DNA of 64,000 bases from Pseudomonas sp. 30_B (GTDB taxonomy: Bacteria > Pseudomonadota > Gammaproteobacteria > Pseudomonadales > Pseudomonadaceae): NCBI RefSeq assembly GCF_017491605.1, contig NZ_JAFGYY010000017.1, forward strand, positions 1 through 64,000, in the 5' to 3' direction. The translations under genes were made by a program, and so were the position numbers. Position 1 is the stretch's first letter. Each line of letters starts with the position of its first letter. Below the pieces are notes generated by a model, which saw nothing but the letters and a program-made list of their open reading frames with translations, did no database searches and was not told where the DNA came from. Positions 27,260 to 36,548 of this stretch are shown here, in pieces.

Positions 27260-28526
27260 ATCCACCCTGCTGCAGCGCCGCCACCAGGTCATGGGCGATG
27301 CCTCGCCGCTGTTCTACGACGAGCCGCTGGAACTGGTGAAAGGCGAAGGCGTCTGGCTGATCGACGCCGCCGGCAAGCGCTACCTGGATTGCTACAACAA
27401 CGTGCCCTGCGTCGGCCACTGCCATCCGAAGGTGGTGGCGGCCATGGCCGAGCAGGCGGCGACGCTGAACATCCACACCCGCTACCTCAACGAGCGCGTG
27501 GTGCGCTACGCCGAGCGCCTCACCGCGACCTTCGCCGAACCGCTGGACAGCCTGATGTTCACCTGCACCGGCAGCGAGGCCAACGAACTGGCCCTGCGCA
27601 TGGCGCGCTTCGCCACCGGCAACAAGGGCGTGATCGTCAGCGACTACAACTACCACGGCAACACCACCACACTGGCGGCCGTGACCACCGCGCTGCCCAG
27701 CTCCGAGCCTTTCTCGGCCCACGCGCGGGCCGTGCCGATCCCCTGCCTCTACCATGCCGACGGCACGCCCGAGCAGGTCGCCGAGCGCTACGTGGCCAAG
27801 GTCGCGCAAGCCATCGCCGAGCTGCAGGCCGCCGGCGTCGGCCTGGCGGCCATGCTGATCGACACGCTGTTCGCCAACGAGGGCATCCCGCGCCTGCCGG
27901 CCGGCTATCTGGAGCGTGTGGCGAAGCTGGTGCGCGAGGCCGGCGGCCTGCTGATCACCGACGAGGTCCAATCGGGTTTCGCCCGCACCGGCGACCACCT
28001 GTGGGGCCACCAGTCGCACCCGCTGGTGCCCGACATCGTCACCCTCGGCAAGCCCATGGGCAACGGCTTCCCCCTGGCGGGCGTGGTGACCAGCCGCGAG
28101 CGCGTGGAGGCCTTCGGCCGCAGCAACCTGTACTTCAACACCTTCGGCGGCTCGCCGGTGGCCGCGGCCGTCGGCCAGGCGGTGCTGGACGTGATTGCCG
28201 AAGAGGACCTGCAAGGCAATGCGCGGCGCCAGGGCGCCAAGCTCAGCGCCGGGCTGCAGCGCCTCGCCGAGCGCCACCCGATCATCGGCGACGTCCGTGG
28301 CCAGGGCCTGTTCTTCGCCGTGGAACTGGTACGCGACCGCGCCAGCCGCGAACCGGCCGGCCTCGAAGCTCGGCGCATTATCAACACCCTGCGCCGGCGC
28401 GGCGTGCTGATCAGCAAGATCGGCGCCGACGACAACATCCTCAAGATCCGCCCGCCACTGGTGTTCGAGGCCGAGCACGGCGAGCTGTTCATCGACACCC
28501 TGGACCAGGTCCTGAGCGAACTCTGA
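27252..28526 (+). CDS. Class III PLP enzyme, probable amino-alcohol-phosphate phospho-lyase
   Basis: A 424-residue class III aminotransferase-fold protein. PLP is held by Lys267 in LGKPMGNGFPL and Asp237 in ITDEVQSGF. The overall pattern (CYNNVPCVGHCHP, HTRYLN, NYHGNTT) resembles the AGXT2L branch, whose characterised members are phospho-lyases for O-phosphoethanolamine and 5-phosphohydroxylysine rather than transaminases. The next gene encodes an APH-fold kinase that could supply the phosphorylated substrate. The ATG at 27252 is preferred over a GTG nine bases earlier. A plain transaminase role cannot be excluded. Confidence 0.82.
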   Translation: MSESTLLQRRHQVMGDASPLFYDEPLELVKGEGVWLIDAAGKRYLDCYNNVPCVGHCHPKVVAAMAEQAATLNIHTRYLNERVVRYAERLTATFAEPLDSLMFTCTGSEANELALRMARFATGNKGVIVSDYNYHGNTTTLAAVTTALPSSEPFSAHARAVPIPCLYHADGTPEQVAERYVAKVAQAIAELQAAGVGLAAMLIDTLFANEGIPRLPAGYLERVAKLVREAGGLLITDEVQSGFARTGDHLWGHQSHPLVPDIVTLGKPMGNGFPLAGVVTSRERVEAFGRSNLYFNTFGGSPVAAAVGQAVLDVIAEEDLQGNARRQGAKLSAGLQRLAERHPIIGDVRGQGLFFAVELVRDRASREPAGLEARRIINTLRRRGVLISKIGADDNILKIRPPLVFEAEHGELFIDTLDQVLSEL

Positions 28527-28535
28527 GGAGCCACC

Positions 28536-29570
28536 ATGAACGACTTTTCCAAGGCTTGTTTCGCAGAGCTTGATCACCACCAGCAAATCGCCTGCCTGCG
28601 CGAGCTGGCGCTGGACGCACTGCGCCACTGGGACGGCGACTTCGTCGGGCTGGAACTGCTGAAGTACCGCGAGAACGCGGTGTTCTGCGCCACCCGCAGC
28701 GACGGCACGCGCAGCGCCCTGCGCGTGCACCGCGGCGGCTACCACAGCGAAGCCGCGCTGCGCTCCGAACTGGCCTGGATGGAACAGCTGGCCGCCGGCG
28801 GCATCGGCGTGCCGAGCATCATCCGCACCCGCAGCGGCGAGCATCTGGCCGAAGTACGCAGCGCCGCGCTGGCGGAGCCGCGCTTCGTCGACATGCTCGG
28901 CTGGCTTTCCGGCAGCACCCTGGGCTCCGCCGAACAGGGCCTGAGCGCCGATGGTGACATCGAGGCGCTGTTCCATCAGGCCGGCGTCGTGGCGGCGCGC
29001 ATCCACCTGAATTCTGCGCAGTGGCGCCAGCCCAACGAATTCACCCGGCACGCCTGGGACGAGGAAGGGCTGGTGGGCGCTAACCCGTTCTGGGGGCGTT
29101 TCTGGGAGCTCGACCTGCTCAGCGCGGAGCAACGCGAGTTGCTCCAGCGCGCGCGCCAGGAAGCTCGCCTCGACCTGCGCCGCTACGGCCGAACCTTAAA
29201 CAACTTCGGCATGATCCACGCCGACCTGGTGCCGGAGAACCTGCTGCTCGAGGGCGGCGAACTGCAGTTGATCGACTTCGACGATGCCGGCTTCGGCTGG
29301 CACATGTTCGAACTGGCCACCGCGCTGTACTTCTGCCTGGACGACCCGCGCCTGGCGCAGATCCAGGCCGCGCTGCTGGCCGGCTACGACTCGGTCAAGC
29401 CGCTGTCCGCCGCCGACCGTGCCGCCCTGCCGCTGTTCCTCGCCCTGCGCGGCACCACCTACCTGGGCTGGGTGCACACCCGGCGCAACAGCGAAACCGC
29501 GCGGGAACTGGCGCCCATGCTGATCGAGCGGGCCTGTACACTGGCCGCCGCCTACCTCGCCAGTCGCTGA
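28536..29570 (+). CDS. APH-fold kinase, probable amino-alcohol kinase
   Basis: A 344-residue phosphotransferase of the aminoglycoside phosphotransferase/homoserine kinase II/hydroxylysine kinase superfamily. The catalytic loop HADLVPEN (228-235) and the metal-binding DFDD (247-250) are intact. It starts nine bases after the PLP enzyme behind GAGGAG. A kinase next to a phospho-lyase-like PLP enzyme, an Eat-like permease and a EutR-like regulator suggests phosphorylation of ethanolamine, 1-amino-2-propanol or hydroxylysine. Which of these is not decided by sequence. Confidence 0.82.
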   Translation: MNDFSKACFAELDHHQQIACLRELALDALRHWDGDFVGLELLKYRENAVFCATRSDGTRSALRVHRGGYHSEAALRSELAWMEQLAAGGIGVPSIIRTRSGEHLAEVRSAALAEPRFVDMLGWLSGSTLGSAEQGLSADGDIEALFHQAGVVAARIHLNSAQWRQPNEFTRHAWDEEGLVGANPFWGRFWELDLLSAEQRELLQRARQEARLDLRRYGRTLNNFGMIHADLVPENLLLEGGELQLIDFDDAGFGWHMFELATALYFCLDDPRLAQIQAALLAGYDSVKPLSAADRAALPLFLALRGTTYLGWVHTRRNSETARELAPMLIERACTLAAAYLASR

Positions 29571-29662
29571 ATCTGGCAGAGCGCCGCAACACCCTGGCGC
29601 GCAGGCACAAGCCTGCGTGCCATTGCTGACCGATACTCGGCGCACAACCGAGGTGAACCGCA

Positions 29663-30610
29663 ATGACCGGCATCGCCCGCCACCAGGCAACCGACTCCGA
29701 TGAACTGGCCTGCGCCCTCGCCGGCTGGAGCCAGGACTACACCCAGCTCGGCCACGGCCGCCTGCAGGCGGAGCTGCTGCATGTGCAGTTGCCCGACGCA
29801 TCGCTGATCTACGAACACTCCAACCTGCACCTGCACGAGAACATGGCGCCGCCCGCCGGCCACCTGGTGATCGGCATTCCCCTGCGCGCCAACGACGATT
29901 CACGCTTCAACGGCCAGCCCCTGCACGACGACACCCTGCTGGTGCTCGAAGGCGGCCGCGAGCTGGAAATCTGCGCCGCTGGCGAAATCCACATGCTCGG
30001 CCTGACCTTCAGCCCGCCGCAGCTGGACCGCCTGCTCGGCGCCGAGGAACGCGGACTCTTCGAGCGTGCGCTGGAGCAACGGCGCCTGCAGCTTTCGCCG
30101 ACCGGCGCAAACGACCTGCGCCGCAGCCTGTGCGACGCCATCGCCACCTTCGAGCGCGAGCCCTGGCGGGTGATCGACCCGCAGCAGGCCGGCCATGCCG
30201 TCGACCTGGTGCTCAGCCGCGTGCTGCAAGCGCTGGAGGAAGTCCTCCCCGGCGGTGATCGCGAAGACACACCGCGCTCGCTGCAGCAGCATCGCCGGTT
30301 GGTGCTGGCAGCCATCGAGCGGATGCAGGCGGACCTTTCCGAACCGCTGTCGCTACTGAAACTGAGCCAGAGCCTGAACACCAGCCAGCGCACCCTGCAG
30401 TATTGCTTCCGGCAGATCTGCCAGAGCACGCCGCAGCAATTCCTCCTCAGCCTGCGCCTGGCCGAGGCGCGCCGCCGGCTCAAGCTGGAGCCGCAGCAGA
30501 GCATCACCCACCTGGCCCTGGACCTGGGCTTTGCCATCTCCAGCCATTTCTCGACCCTGTTCAAGCGGCTCTACGCCGAGCAGCCATCGCTGATCTCCCG
30601 CTCGCGCTGA
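29663..30610 (+). CDS. AraC-family regulator, EutR-like
   Basis: A 315-residue regulator. The N-terminal region contains a WSQDYTQLGHGRLQAEL pattern like the WQQIYDQL...G.F.GE segment of EutR, the ethanolamine-responsive activator. The C-terminal domain holds two helix-turn-helix units (SLNTSQRTLQYCFRQ; ALDLGFAISSHFSTLFKR). It is 92 bases after the kinase gene, with GAGGTG before the ATG. It probably senses the amino alcohol and controls the permease-lyase-kinase genes. Confidence 0.8.
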   Translation: MTGIARHQATDSDELACALAGWSQDYTQLGHGRLQAELLHVQLPDASLIYEHSNLHLHENMAPPAGHLVIGIPLRANDDSRFNGQPLHDDTLLVLEGGRELEICAAGEIHMLGLTFSPPQLDRLLGAEERGLFERALEQRRLQLSPTGANDLRRSLCDAIATFEREPWRVIDPQQAGHAVDLVLSRVLQALEEVLPGGDREDTPRSLQQHRRLVLAAIERMQADLSEPLSLLKLSQSLNTSQRTLQYCFRQICQSTPQQFLLSLRLAEARRRLKLEPQQSITHLALDLGFAISSHFSTLFKRLYAEQPSLISRSR

Positions 30611-30623
30611 GTTTTTGCTCTTC

Positions 30624-30714
30624 GTAGGAGCGAGCTTGCTCGCGAACCCGCTTGACGCTGGCGTCGCCGGATGGCTCGTTCGCGAGCAAGAACTGGGCGT
30701 CCCCTCGCTCCTAC
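30624..30714. repeat. Family B hairpin repeat with a disrupted arm
   Basis: The left arm is intact, but the right arm is interrupted: between GTTCGCGAGCAAG and CTCGCTCCTAC there is an extra segment of about 14 bases. The other family B copies have these two parts joined. Confidence 0.8.
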
Positions 30715-30863
30715 AAAAAAGCGGTCAAGCTATCAGCGATCCGATCTGGCAATCACACACAATCACTTGGCAGACAGGAACAACGGCTCGGGGCCACCCC
30801 TTACTTAGCATCGGCAGAAGTCACATCCCCTCAATCGACAATAACGAATCGGATGCCTTCACC

Positions 30864-32189
30864 ATGACCCACGCCGCCATGCTGCGCCCCACCCTGCTCG
30901 CCCTGCTCATTGCCGGGGCCGGCAATGTCAGCGCCTACGAACTGTATGCCGACGACGACACCCACCTGAACGCCAACCTGGAAGCCACCTTCGGCATCTT
31001 CCACAGCCAGGAGAACTACGCGCCGAGCGGCCGCCTGAGCGAGGGCTCGTCGTCCTGGCGCGAGGGCTACGTGAAGTACGGCCTGAGCTTCGACCAGGGC
31101 CTGGCCGGCGCAGGCACCACCTACGGCGCCTTCGGCCTGCTCAGTTCCGGCACCTGGGGTGACGGCGACGCCGCCGGCTTCAGCGATGGCTCCGAGCGCA
31201 CCACCAAGATCGAGGACGCCTCCCTCGGCTGGCGTTCCGCGGGCCTGTTCTCCGCCCTGGGCGAGGACGGTGTGGACCTCTCCTTCGGCCGCCAGAACAT
31301 CGTGGTCGGCGACGGCTTCCTGATCGACGGCGACGCGCTGAACCTCGGCAAGGGCGTGGCCGATGGCGAATTCAACCGGGGCGGCGCCTACTACCTGGCG
31401 GCGCGCAAGAACTTCGACGAAACCGCCGTGCTGCGCCTGGGCGGCAAGGAAGGCTGGCGCAGCGACCTGATGTGGCTGAAATCCGACAACCGCGCCCAGG
31501 CCAAGTCCGAGCTCTACGTCGGCACCCTGGAGCACGTGGCCAAGGAAGTCACCGTCGGCCTGACCTACATCGACGTCACCGACATCGACGAGCAATACGC
31601 CTCGCCCCTCCAGCTCGACCGCCGCGACATGAAGACCTACAGCCTGCGCGCCACCGGCAATGCCGGCGTGGAGAACCTGTTCCTCTCCGGCGAATACGCC
31701 GAGCAGGACAAGCGCCACGTCGACAATGAGGACGCCTGGTACCTCGAAGCCGGCTGGACCTTCAAGGACGTGGCCTGGACGCCGGGCATCAGCTACCGCT
31801 ACAGCCGCTTCTCGGAGAACTACGACACCCTGTTCTACGGCTTCAGCCGTGGCTACGGCACCTGGTTCCAGGGTGAGGTCGCGGGCAACTACGCCGGCCC
31901 CTTCAACAGCAACAGCAAGATCCAGCAGCTCACCTTCAAGGTCTCCCCGCTGGAGAACCTGAACCTCGGCGCGATGCTGTTCGACTTCAAGACCCTCGAC
32001 AAGGACCTGGGCAACACCGACGGCCAGGAACTGGACCTGTACGCCGAATGGGGCGTCACCCAGAACCTGATGGTGATGCCGCTGATCGGCCTCTACCAGC
32101 CGGACAAGAGCGCCGAGCAAGGCGGCACCCAACTGGGCAACAACGACACCAACCTGTACAGCCAGGTGGTCTTCTCCTTCATGTACTGA
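30864..32189 (+). CDS. Outer-membrane beta-barrel protein (porin-like)
   Basis: A 441-residue secreted protein. Residues 1-24 look like a signal peptide; the rest is a series of amphipathic strands with aromatic girdle residues and ends in Tyr (FSFMY), a beta-barrel signature. Segments such as SFGRQNIVVGDGFLIDGDALNLG and the YRYSRFSENYDTLFYGFSRGYGTW stretch point to the large alginate-export/OprD-like barrel families. The ATG at 30864 is followed directly by the leader. It may bring in a solute used by the neighbouring cluster, but nothing shows which. Confidence 0.75.
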   Translation: MTHAAMLRPTLLALLIAGAGNVSAYELYADDDTHLNANLEATFGIFHSQENYAPSGRLSEGSSSWREGYVKYGLSFDQGLAGAGTTYGAFGLLSSGTWGDGDAAGFSDGSERTTKIEDASLGWRSAGLFSALGEDGVDLSFGRQNIVVGDGFLIDGDALNLGKGVADGEFNRGGAYYLAARKNFDETAVLRLGGKEGWRSDLMWLKSDNRAQAKSELYVGTLEHVAKEVTVGLTYIDVTDIDEQYASPLQLDRRDMKTYSLRATGNAGVENLFLSGEYAEQDKRHVDNEDAWYLEAGWTFKDVAWTPGISYRYSRFSENYDTLFYGFSRGYGTWFQGEVAGNYAGPFNSNSKIQQLTFKVSPLENLNLGAMLFDFKTLDKDLGNTDGQELDLYAEWGVTQNLMVMPLIGLYQPDKSAEQGGTQLGNNDTNLYSQVVFSFMY

Positions 32190-32267
32190 CCACGGTCGCA
32201 CATGACGCCACGGGGCGGTCGCTGCAAGGCGCCGCCCCGTTCCTGTTTCTGCATCAGGTGCCTTCCC

Positions 32268-34412
32268 ATGCCCACTCCGACCCTGAATATCCAGAGCAAG
32301 ATCGTCCTGCTCGCCAGCCTCTGCCTGATCCTGGTAGTCACCCTGCTGGTCGGCCTGTCCCTCTACCAGAACCAGCAGAGCACCAGCCGCGTGAAGGACG
32401 CCAGCCGGCAAATGCTGGCCAGCGCCGCCGAGACCAACCTGCAGGCCCAGGGCAAGGTGCAGGCGTTGCAACTGCAACGCCTGTTCCTGCGTACCTACGA
32501 CTATGGCCAGGGCCTGAGCCGCCAGCTGCTGAGCCTGCGCGCCCAGGCGGCACGCGGCGAGATCGACGCGCGAACCTTGCGCCAGCGCCTGACCCATGAG
32601 CTGCGCGACGCCATCGCCGGCAAGGCCGACCTGCTCGGCCTTTACCTGATCTTCGAACCCCAGGCGCTGGACAGGGCCGACGCGCAGTTCCAGGGCGACG
32701 CCGAGGCCGGCAGCAACGAGACCGGGCGTTTCTCCGTCTACTGGGTACGCGGCGAAGGCGGCACGCCCACGCCGGTGATCGGTGACGAGAAAACCCTCTC
32801 CGACACTTCCCCCGGCCCCAGCGGCAAGCCCTACAACGCCTTCTACACCTGCCCGCGCGACAGCCGCCAGGCGTGCGTACTCGATCCCTATTCCGACGAT
32901 GCCTCCGGCACCCGCCGGCTGGTCACCAGCGTCGCCTTTCCGCTGTTGGAGGATGGCCGCGTGATCGCCGTGGTCGGCCTCGACATCAGCCTCGACAGCC
33001 TGCAGCAGAACGCCCGGTCCAGCGCCGCCGGCCTGTACAACGGCAGCGGGCGCATCAGCATCCTCAGCCCGGCCGGGGTGATTGCCGGCAACAGCCAGGA
33101 CGCCGCGACGGTCGGCAAGCGCCTGCACGACGTGCAGCCCGCCAATGCCAACGATCTGTTAGCTGCCCAGCAACGCAACCAGCCGTTCACGCTTGGCGAT
33201 GCCGAACAGATACAGGTGCTCGAACCGCTGCGGCCGATCGACGGCGCCGCACCCTGGGGCGTGCTGCTCAGCGTGCCGCACGCCACCCTGATGGCCCCGG
33301 CCGTCAGCCTGCAACGCGCCATGGATGATGAACGCGTCCACGGTTCGATGATCGAGTTCGGCGTTGGCCTGCTGCTCAGCCTGCTCGGCATCGTGCTCGT
33401 CTGGCTCACCGCCCGTGGCGTCACCCGCCCTCTGTTGCGTCTGGCCGGCATGGTCGAGGCCATTGCCGACGGCGATGGCGACCTTACCCGCCGCCTCGAC
33501 TACAGCCGCCGCGACGAGCTGGGCCGGGTGGCGCAGGGCTTCAACCGCTTCCTCGACAAACTGCAGCCGGTGATGGGCCAGTTGCAGGGCGCGGTGAGCG
33601 ACACCCGCGCCACCGCCGACCGCTCGGCGCTGGTCGCCCGCGAGGCCAGCGACGGCATGCAGCAGCAGTTCCGCGAGATCGACCAGGTGGCGACAGCACT
33701 GCACGAGATGACCGCCACCGCCCAGGACTCCGCGCGCAACGCCGCCCAGGCCGCCGCAGCCGCCGGCCAGGCCGACCAGTCTGCACGTGAAGGCCTGGAC
33801 GTGATCGCCCACGCCACCCAAGGCATCGGCGAACTCGCCCGAGGCATGACCACCGCCATGGCCCAGGTGCAGGCCCTAGCCGAACGCAGCGAACAGATCG
33901 GCCAGGTGCTGGAGGTGATCCGCTCCATCGCCGAGCAGACCAACCTGCTCGCCCTCAACGCCGCCATCGAAGCCGCCCGCGCCGGCGAACAGGGTCGCGG
34001 GTTCGCCGTGGTGGCCGACGAGGTGCGTGGACTGGCGCAGCGTACACAGAGCTCGGTGGAGGAAATCCGCGAGGTCATCGCCAACCTGCAAAGCGGCACC
34101 CGTGAGGTCGCCCAGGCCATGCACGGCAGCCACGGTCAGGCGCAACACAACGTCGGCCAGGTGCAGCAGGCGGTAGAGGCGCTGCAACGCATCGCCCACT
34201 CGGTCAACCTGATCAGCGAGATGAACCTGCAGATCGCCAGCGCCGCGGAGGAACAAAGCTGCGTCGCCGAGGAGATCAACCGCAACATCGAAGCCATCCG
34301 CAACGTGACCCATTCGCTGTCGGGGCAGGCGGAACAGTCGGCGCAGGTCAGCCACCGGCTGAACGAGATGGCGGATTACCAGCGACAGTTGATTCAGCGG
34401 TTCAGGGCTTGA
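32268..34412 (+). CDS. Methyl-accepting chemotaxis protein with dCache-type sensor
   Basis: A 714-residue chemoreceptor. A first membrane helix (about 10-33) is followed by a ~330-residue periplasmic double-Cache sensor, a second helix (about 364-383), HAMP (TRPLLRLAGMVEAIADGDGD) and the cytoplasmic signalling hairpin, whose tip EQTNLLALNAAIEAARAGE is about residues 555-575. The sensor lacks the obvious R-x-W-Y amino-acid motif of PctA, so its ligand is unknown. Placement after the amino-alcohol and porin genes makes an amine or amino alcohol a reasonable candidate. The ATG at 32268 is chosen over an upstream frame extension. Confidence 0.88.
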   Translation: MPTPTLNIQSKIVLLASLCLILVVTLLVGLSLYQNQQSTSRVKDASRQMLASAAETNLQAQGKVQALQLQRLFLRTYDYGQGLSRQLLSLRAQAARGEIDARTLRQRLTHELRDAIAGKADLLGLYLIFEPQALDRADAQFQGDAEAGSNETGRFSVYWVRGEGGTPTPVIGDEKTLSDTSPGPSGKPYNAFYTCPRDSRQACVLDPYSDDASGTRRLVTSVAFPLLEDGRVIAVVGLDISLDSLQQNARSSAAGLYNGSGRISILSPAGVIAGNSQDAATVGKRLHDVQPANANDLLAAQQRNQPFTLGDAEQIQVLEPLRPIDGAAPWGVLLSVPHATLMAPAVSLQRAMDDERVHGSMIEFGVGLLLSLLGIVLVWLTARGVTRPLLRLAGMVEAIADGDGDLTRRLDYSRRDELGRVAQGFNRFLDKLQPVMGQLQGAVSDTRATADRSALVAREASDGMQQQFREIDQVATALHEMTATAQDSARNAAQAAAAAGQADQSAREGLDVIAHATQGIGELARGMTTAMAQVQALAERSEQIGQVLEVIRSIAEQTNLLALNAAIEAARAGEQGRGFAVVADEVRGLAQRTQSSVEEIREVIANLQSGTREVAQAMHGSHGQAQHNVGQVQQAVEALQRIAHSVNLISEMNLQIASAAEEQSCVAEEINRNIEAIRNVTHSLSGQAEQSAQVSHRLNEMADYQRQLIQRFRA

Positions 34413-34447
34413 GGCACGGATCGTGAGCCGTTGCGGAATGTGCTTTC

Positions 34448-35041
34448 GTAGGAGCGGACTCCGTCCGCGATAGCCCAGGCACAAGAACATCGCGGACGGA
34501 GTCCGCTCCTACGGGTGCTCGTCTGGATGGATTGGTGCCGAGCGGGCCCCTCACCCCAGCCCTCTCCCCAAGGAGAGGGGGCTGATCGTGCTGGCAAGTG
34601 GCACGGTGTTCGCCGGGGCGAATGTTTGCAGGAACAGACCCTGCCCGCGAAGGCGCAGGAACGTAGGGCGTATAACGTTCGACGTTATACGCCGTTTGAC
34701 CTCGTTCCCAGGTGCTTCGGCGCAGCCTTGACGCCCGCGACGGCTGCGGTGTGTCGGCGTACAACCGCGAACGGTTGTACGCCCTACGCCAGGTAGGACC
34801 TTCGCGTAGGGCGTATAACACTCCGCGTTATACGCCGATTGGCCGTGGTCCGAAGACACTCCGAACTCGGCCTCGAAGCTGGTGATCAGGCAAAGTACAT
34901 CGGCGTACAACCGCGAACGGTTGTGCGCCCTACGGTGCTTGAAGGAGCGGGGCGGCAATCGGCGGGACAAGCTTTTGTAGGAGCGGACTCCGTCCGCGAT
35001 AGCCCAGCCACGAGAGCATCGCGGACGGAGTCCGCTCCTAT
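34448..35041. repeat. Repeat mosaic: two family C hairpins, four family D hairpins
   Basis: The 647-base gap 34413-35059 has no gene. It holds family C hairpins at 34448-34512 and 34977-35041, a CCCTCACCC-type half-element near 34549-34583, and family D hairpins at 34663-34693, 34756-34787, 34806-34836 and 34902-34933. Stems differ but stay paired. It separates two convergent units (chemoreceptor and catA). Confidence 0.85.
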
Positions 35042-35059
35042 GGGGACATCACAGCAGGA

Positions 35060-35992
35060 TCAGGCGCCCTGCACCTGCAATGCACGCGGTCGCTGGCTGC
35101 GCTGCTCGGCGTCCGCACCCACCGCCTTCTGCAACAGGAAGTTGAACTGCAGTTCGGCATAACGGCCCGCCACACCCCGCGCGACGTCCTCGCGGAACTC
35201 CACTTCACCCACCAGCCCGTCGCGGGTGGCGTAGGCGAAGTCGTCCCACAGGTACTCATCGCCCGACAGGTTTATCTGCGTGGTCAGGTGGCGATACCCC
35301 GGCGCCGAGATGAAGAAGTGGATATGCGCCGGACGCTGGCCATGACGGCCGAGCAGGTTCAGGGCTTCCTGGGTGGTGCCGGCCGGCGGGCAACCGTAGC
35401 CGCTCGGCACGATGCTGCGCGCCTTGTAGCGGCCCAGGGCGTCGGTGACGATGCGGCGGCGCAGATTGAACTCGGACTGGCTCTGGTCGAAGTAGGAATA
35501 CATGCCCTTGGTATTGGCGTGCCACAGGTCGACGATGGCGCCGGCGATGGGGTTGCCGTCCAGGTCCAGCACCTGGCCTTCGAGGAACATCGGGGTGGCA
35601 ACGCCCGCCTCGCTGCCATCGTCCATGTGCGCCTGGCCTTCGCACAGCGGCGCGCCGGCCACGTACAGCGGGCCCTCGATGGTGCGCGGAGTGCCGCCGG
35701 TGAGGCCGGCCTGTTCGTCGCGGGCGTCCTGCAGCAGGTCGAGGAAGTGTTCGAGGCCCAGACCCGCCACCAGCAGGCCGGCTTCCTGGCCGGCGCCCAT
35801 GCGGTTGAGATAGTCCACCGCCTTCCAGAACTCGTCGTCGGTGACCTGCATGTCCTCGATGATGCGCACGGCATCGATGAGGATGCGGTTGATCAGCGCC
35901 TTGAAGCGCGGGCTGCCCTGGTCGTTGCCATAGCCGGCGGCTTCCTGGAAGAACCTCTGGATGTCGGCGGACTGGGAAATCTTCACGGTCAT
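35060..35992 (-). CDS. catA: Catechol 1,2-dioxygenase
   Basis: A 310-residue intradiol ring-cleaving dioxygenase converting catechol to cis,cis-muconate. The four Fe(III) ligands are visible as Tyr165 (KGMYSYF), Tyr199 (PSGYG), His223 and His225 (AHIHFF), and the N-terminal dimerisation helices are complete. It is 25 bases downstream of the flavin reductase gene on the same strand; catB and catC are not in the window. Confidence 0.93.
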   Translation of the reverse strand: MTVKISQSADIQRFFQEAAGYGNDQGSPRFKALINRILIDAVRIIEDMQVTDDEFWKAVDYLNRMGAGQEAGLLVAGLGLEHFLDLLQDARDEQAGLTGGTPRTIEGPLYVAGAPLCEGQAHMDDGSEAGVATPMFLEGQVLDLDGNPIAGAIVDLWHANTKGMYSYFDQSQSEFNLRRRIVTDALGRYKARSIVPSGYGCPPAGTTQEALNLLGRHGQRPAHIHFFISAPGYRHLTTQINLSGDEYLWDDFAYATRDGLVGEVEFREDVARGVAGRYAELQFNFLLQKAVGADAEQRSQRPRALQVQGA

Positions 35993-36017
35993 GCGGGGTT
36001 ACCTCGTCTTGTTGTTA

Positions 36018-36548
36018 TCAACGCCCGGCGGCGTGGATCGCCGATGGGGCGGTGCGGTCGACGCGGTGGAACAGGCGGTTGAAGTAGACGAGGCTGTCGC
36101 CCTGCTCGCGCACGGACACCTGGTCCAGCTCGACGAACATCACCGAGTGCGAACCCACTTCCTTGCACTCGCTGATCCGTCCCCCCAGGGTCACCAGCGC
36201 ATCGCGCAGCACCGGCGCCTCGGGGCAGGCGCTGTCCCACAGGTCCCAGGCGAAGCGCTCCTCCATGGGCACGCGGGTCATCCCGGCGAAGTGCCGTGCC
36301 AGCTCTTCCTGCTCGCCACGCAGCACGTTCACGCAGAGGTAGCCGTTGTTGCGGAACACGTCGTGGCTGGCGCTGTTGCGGTTGATGCAGACCAGCACCG
36401 TCGGCGGCGAATCGGTGACCGAGCACACCGCGCTGGCGGTGATGCCGCAGCGTCCGCCGGGGCCGTTGCTGGTAATGATGTTCACCGCCGCCGGCAGCTG
36501 GGCCATGGCGTTGCGGAAGTCGATCTGGGTCTGGCTAAGGTCGGCCAT
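36018..36548 (-). CDS. hpaC: Flavin reductase, HpaC type
   Basis: A 176-residue NAD(P)H:flavin oxidoreductase of the small HpaC/Fre-type split-barrel family. Motifs include the FMN/FAD-binding region GRCGITASAVCSVTDSPP and the end segment VYFNRLFHRV. Such enzymes supply reduced flavin to a separate monooxygenase, for example HpaB for 4-hydroxyphenylacetate. No partner oxygenase lies in this window; the linked gene is catA, so the partner could instead be a phenol-type or other flavin monooxygenase that yields catechol. The ATG at 36548 follows GAGGAAGGG. Confidence 0.85.
   Translation of the reverse strand: MADLSQTQIDFRNAMAQLPAAVNIITSNGPGGRCGITASAVCSVTDSPPTVLVCINRNSASHDVFRNNGYLCVNVLRGEQEELARHFAGMTRVPMEERFAWDLWDSACPEAPVLRDALVTLGGRISECKEVGSHSVMFVELDQVSVREQGDSLVYFNRLFHRVDRTAPSAIHAAGR

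Noticed and set aside
27252..28526. 4-aminobutyrate or beta-alanine transaminase
   Set aside because: Possible by fold alone, but the adjacent APH-type kinase, Eat-like permease and EutR-like regulator fit a phospho-lyase better.
30831..33128. 765-codon minus-strand open frame
   Set aside because: Antisense to the outer-membrane protein and chemoreceptor genes, both of which have clear signatures.
34413..35059. Repeat cluster considered as a CRISPR array
   Set aside because: Units are palindromic, differ in sequence, point both ways and have irregular spacing; no cas genes are nearby.
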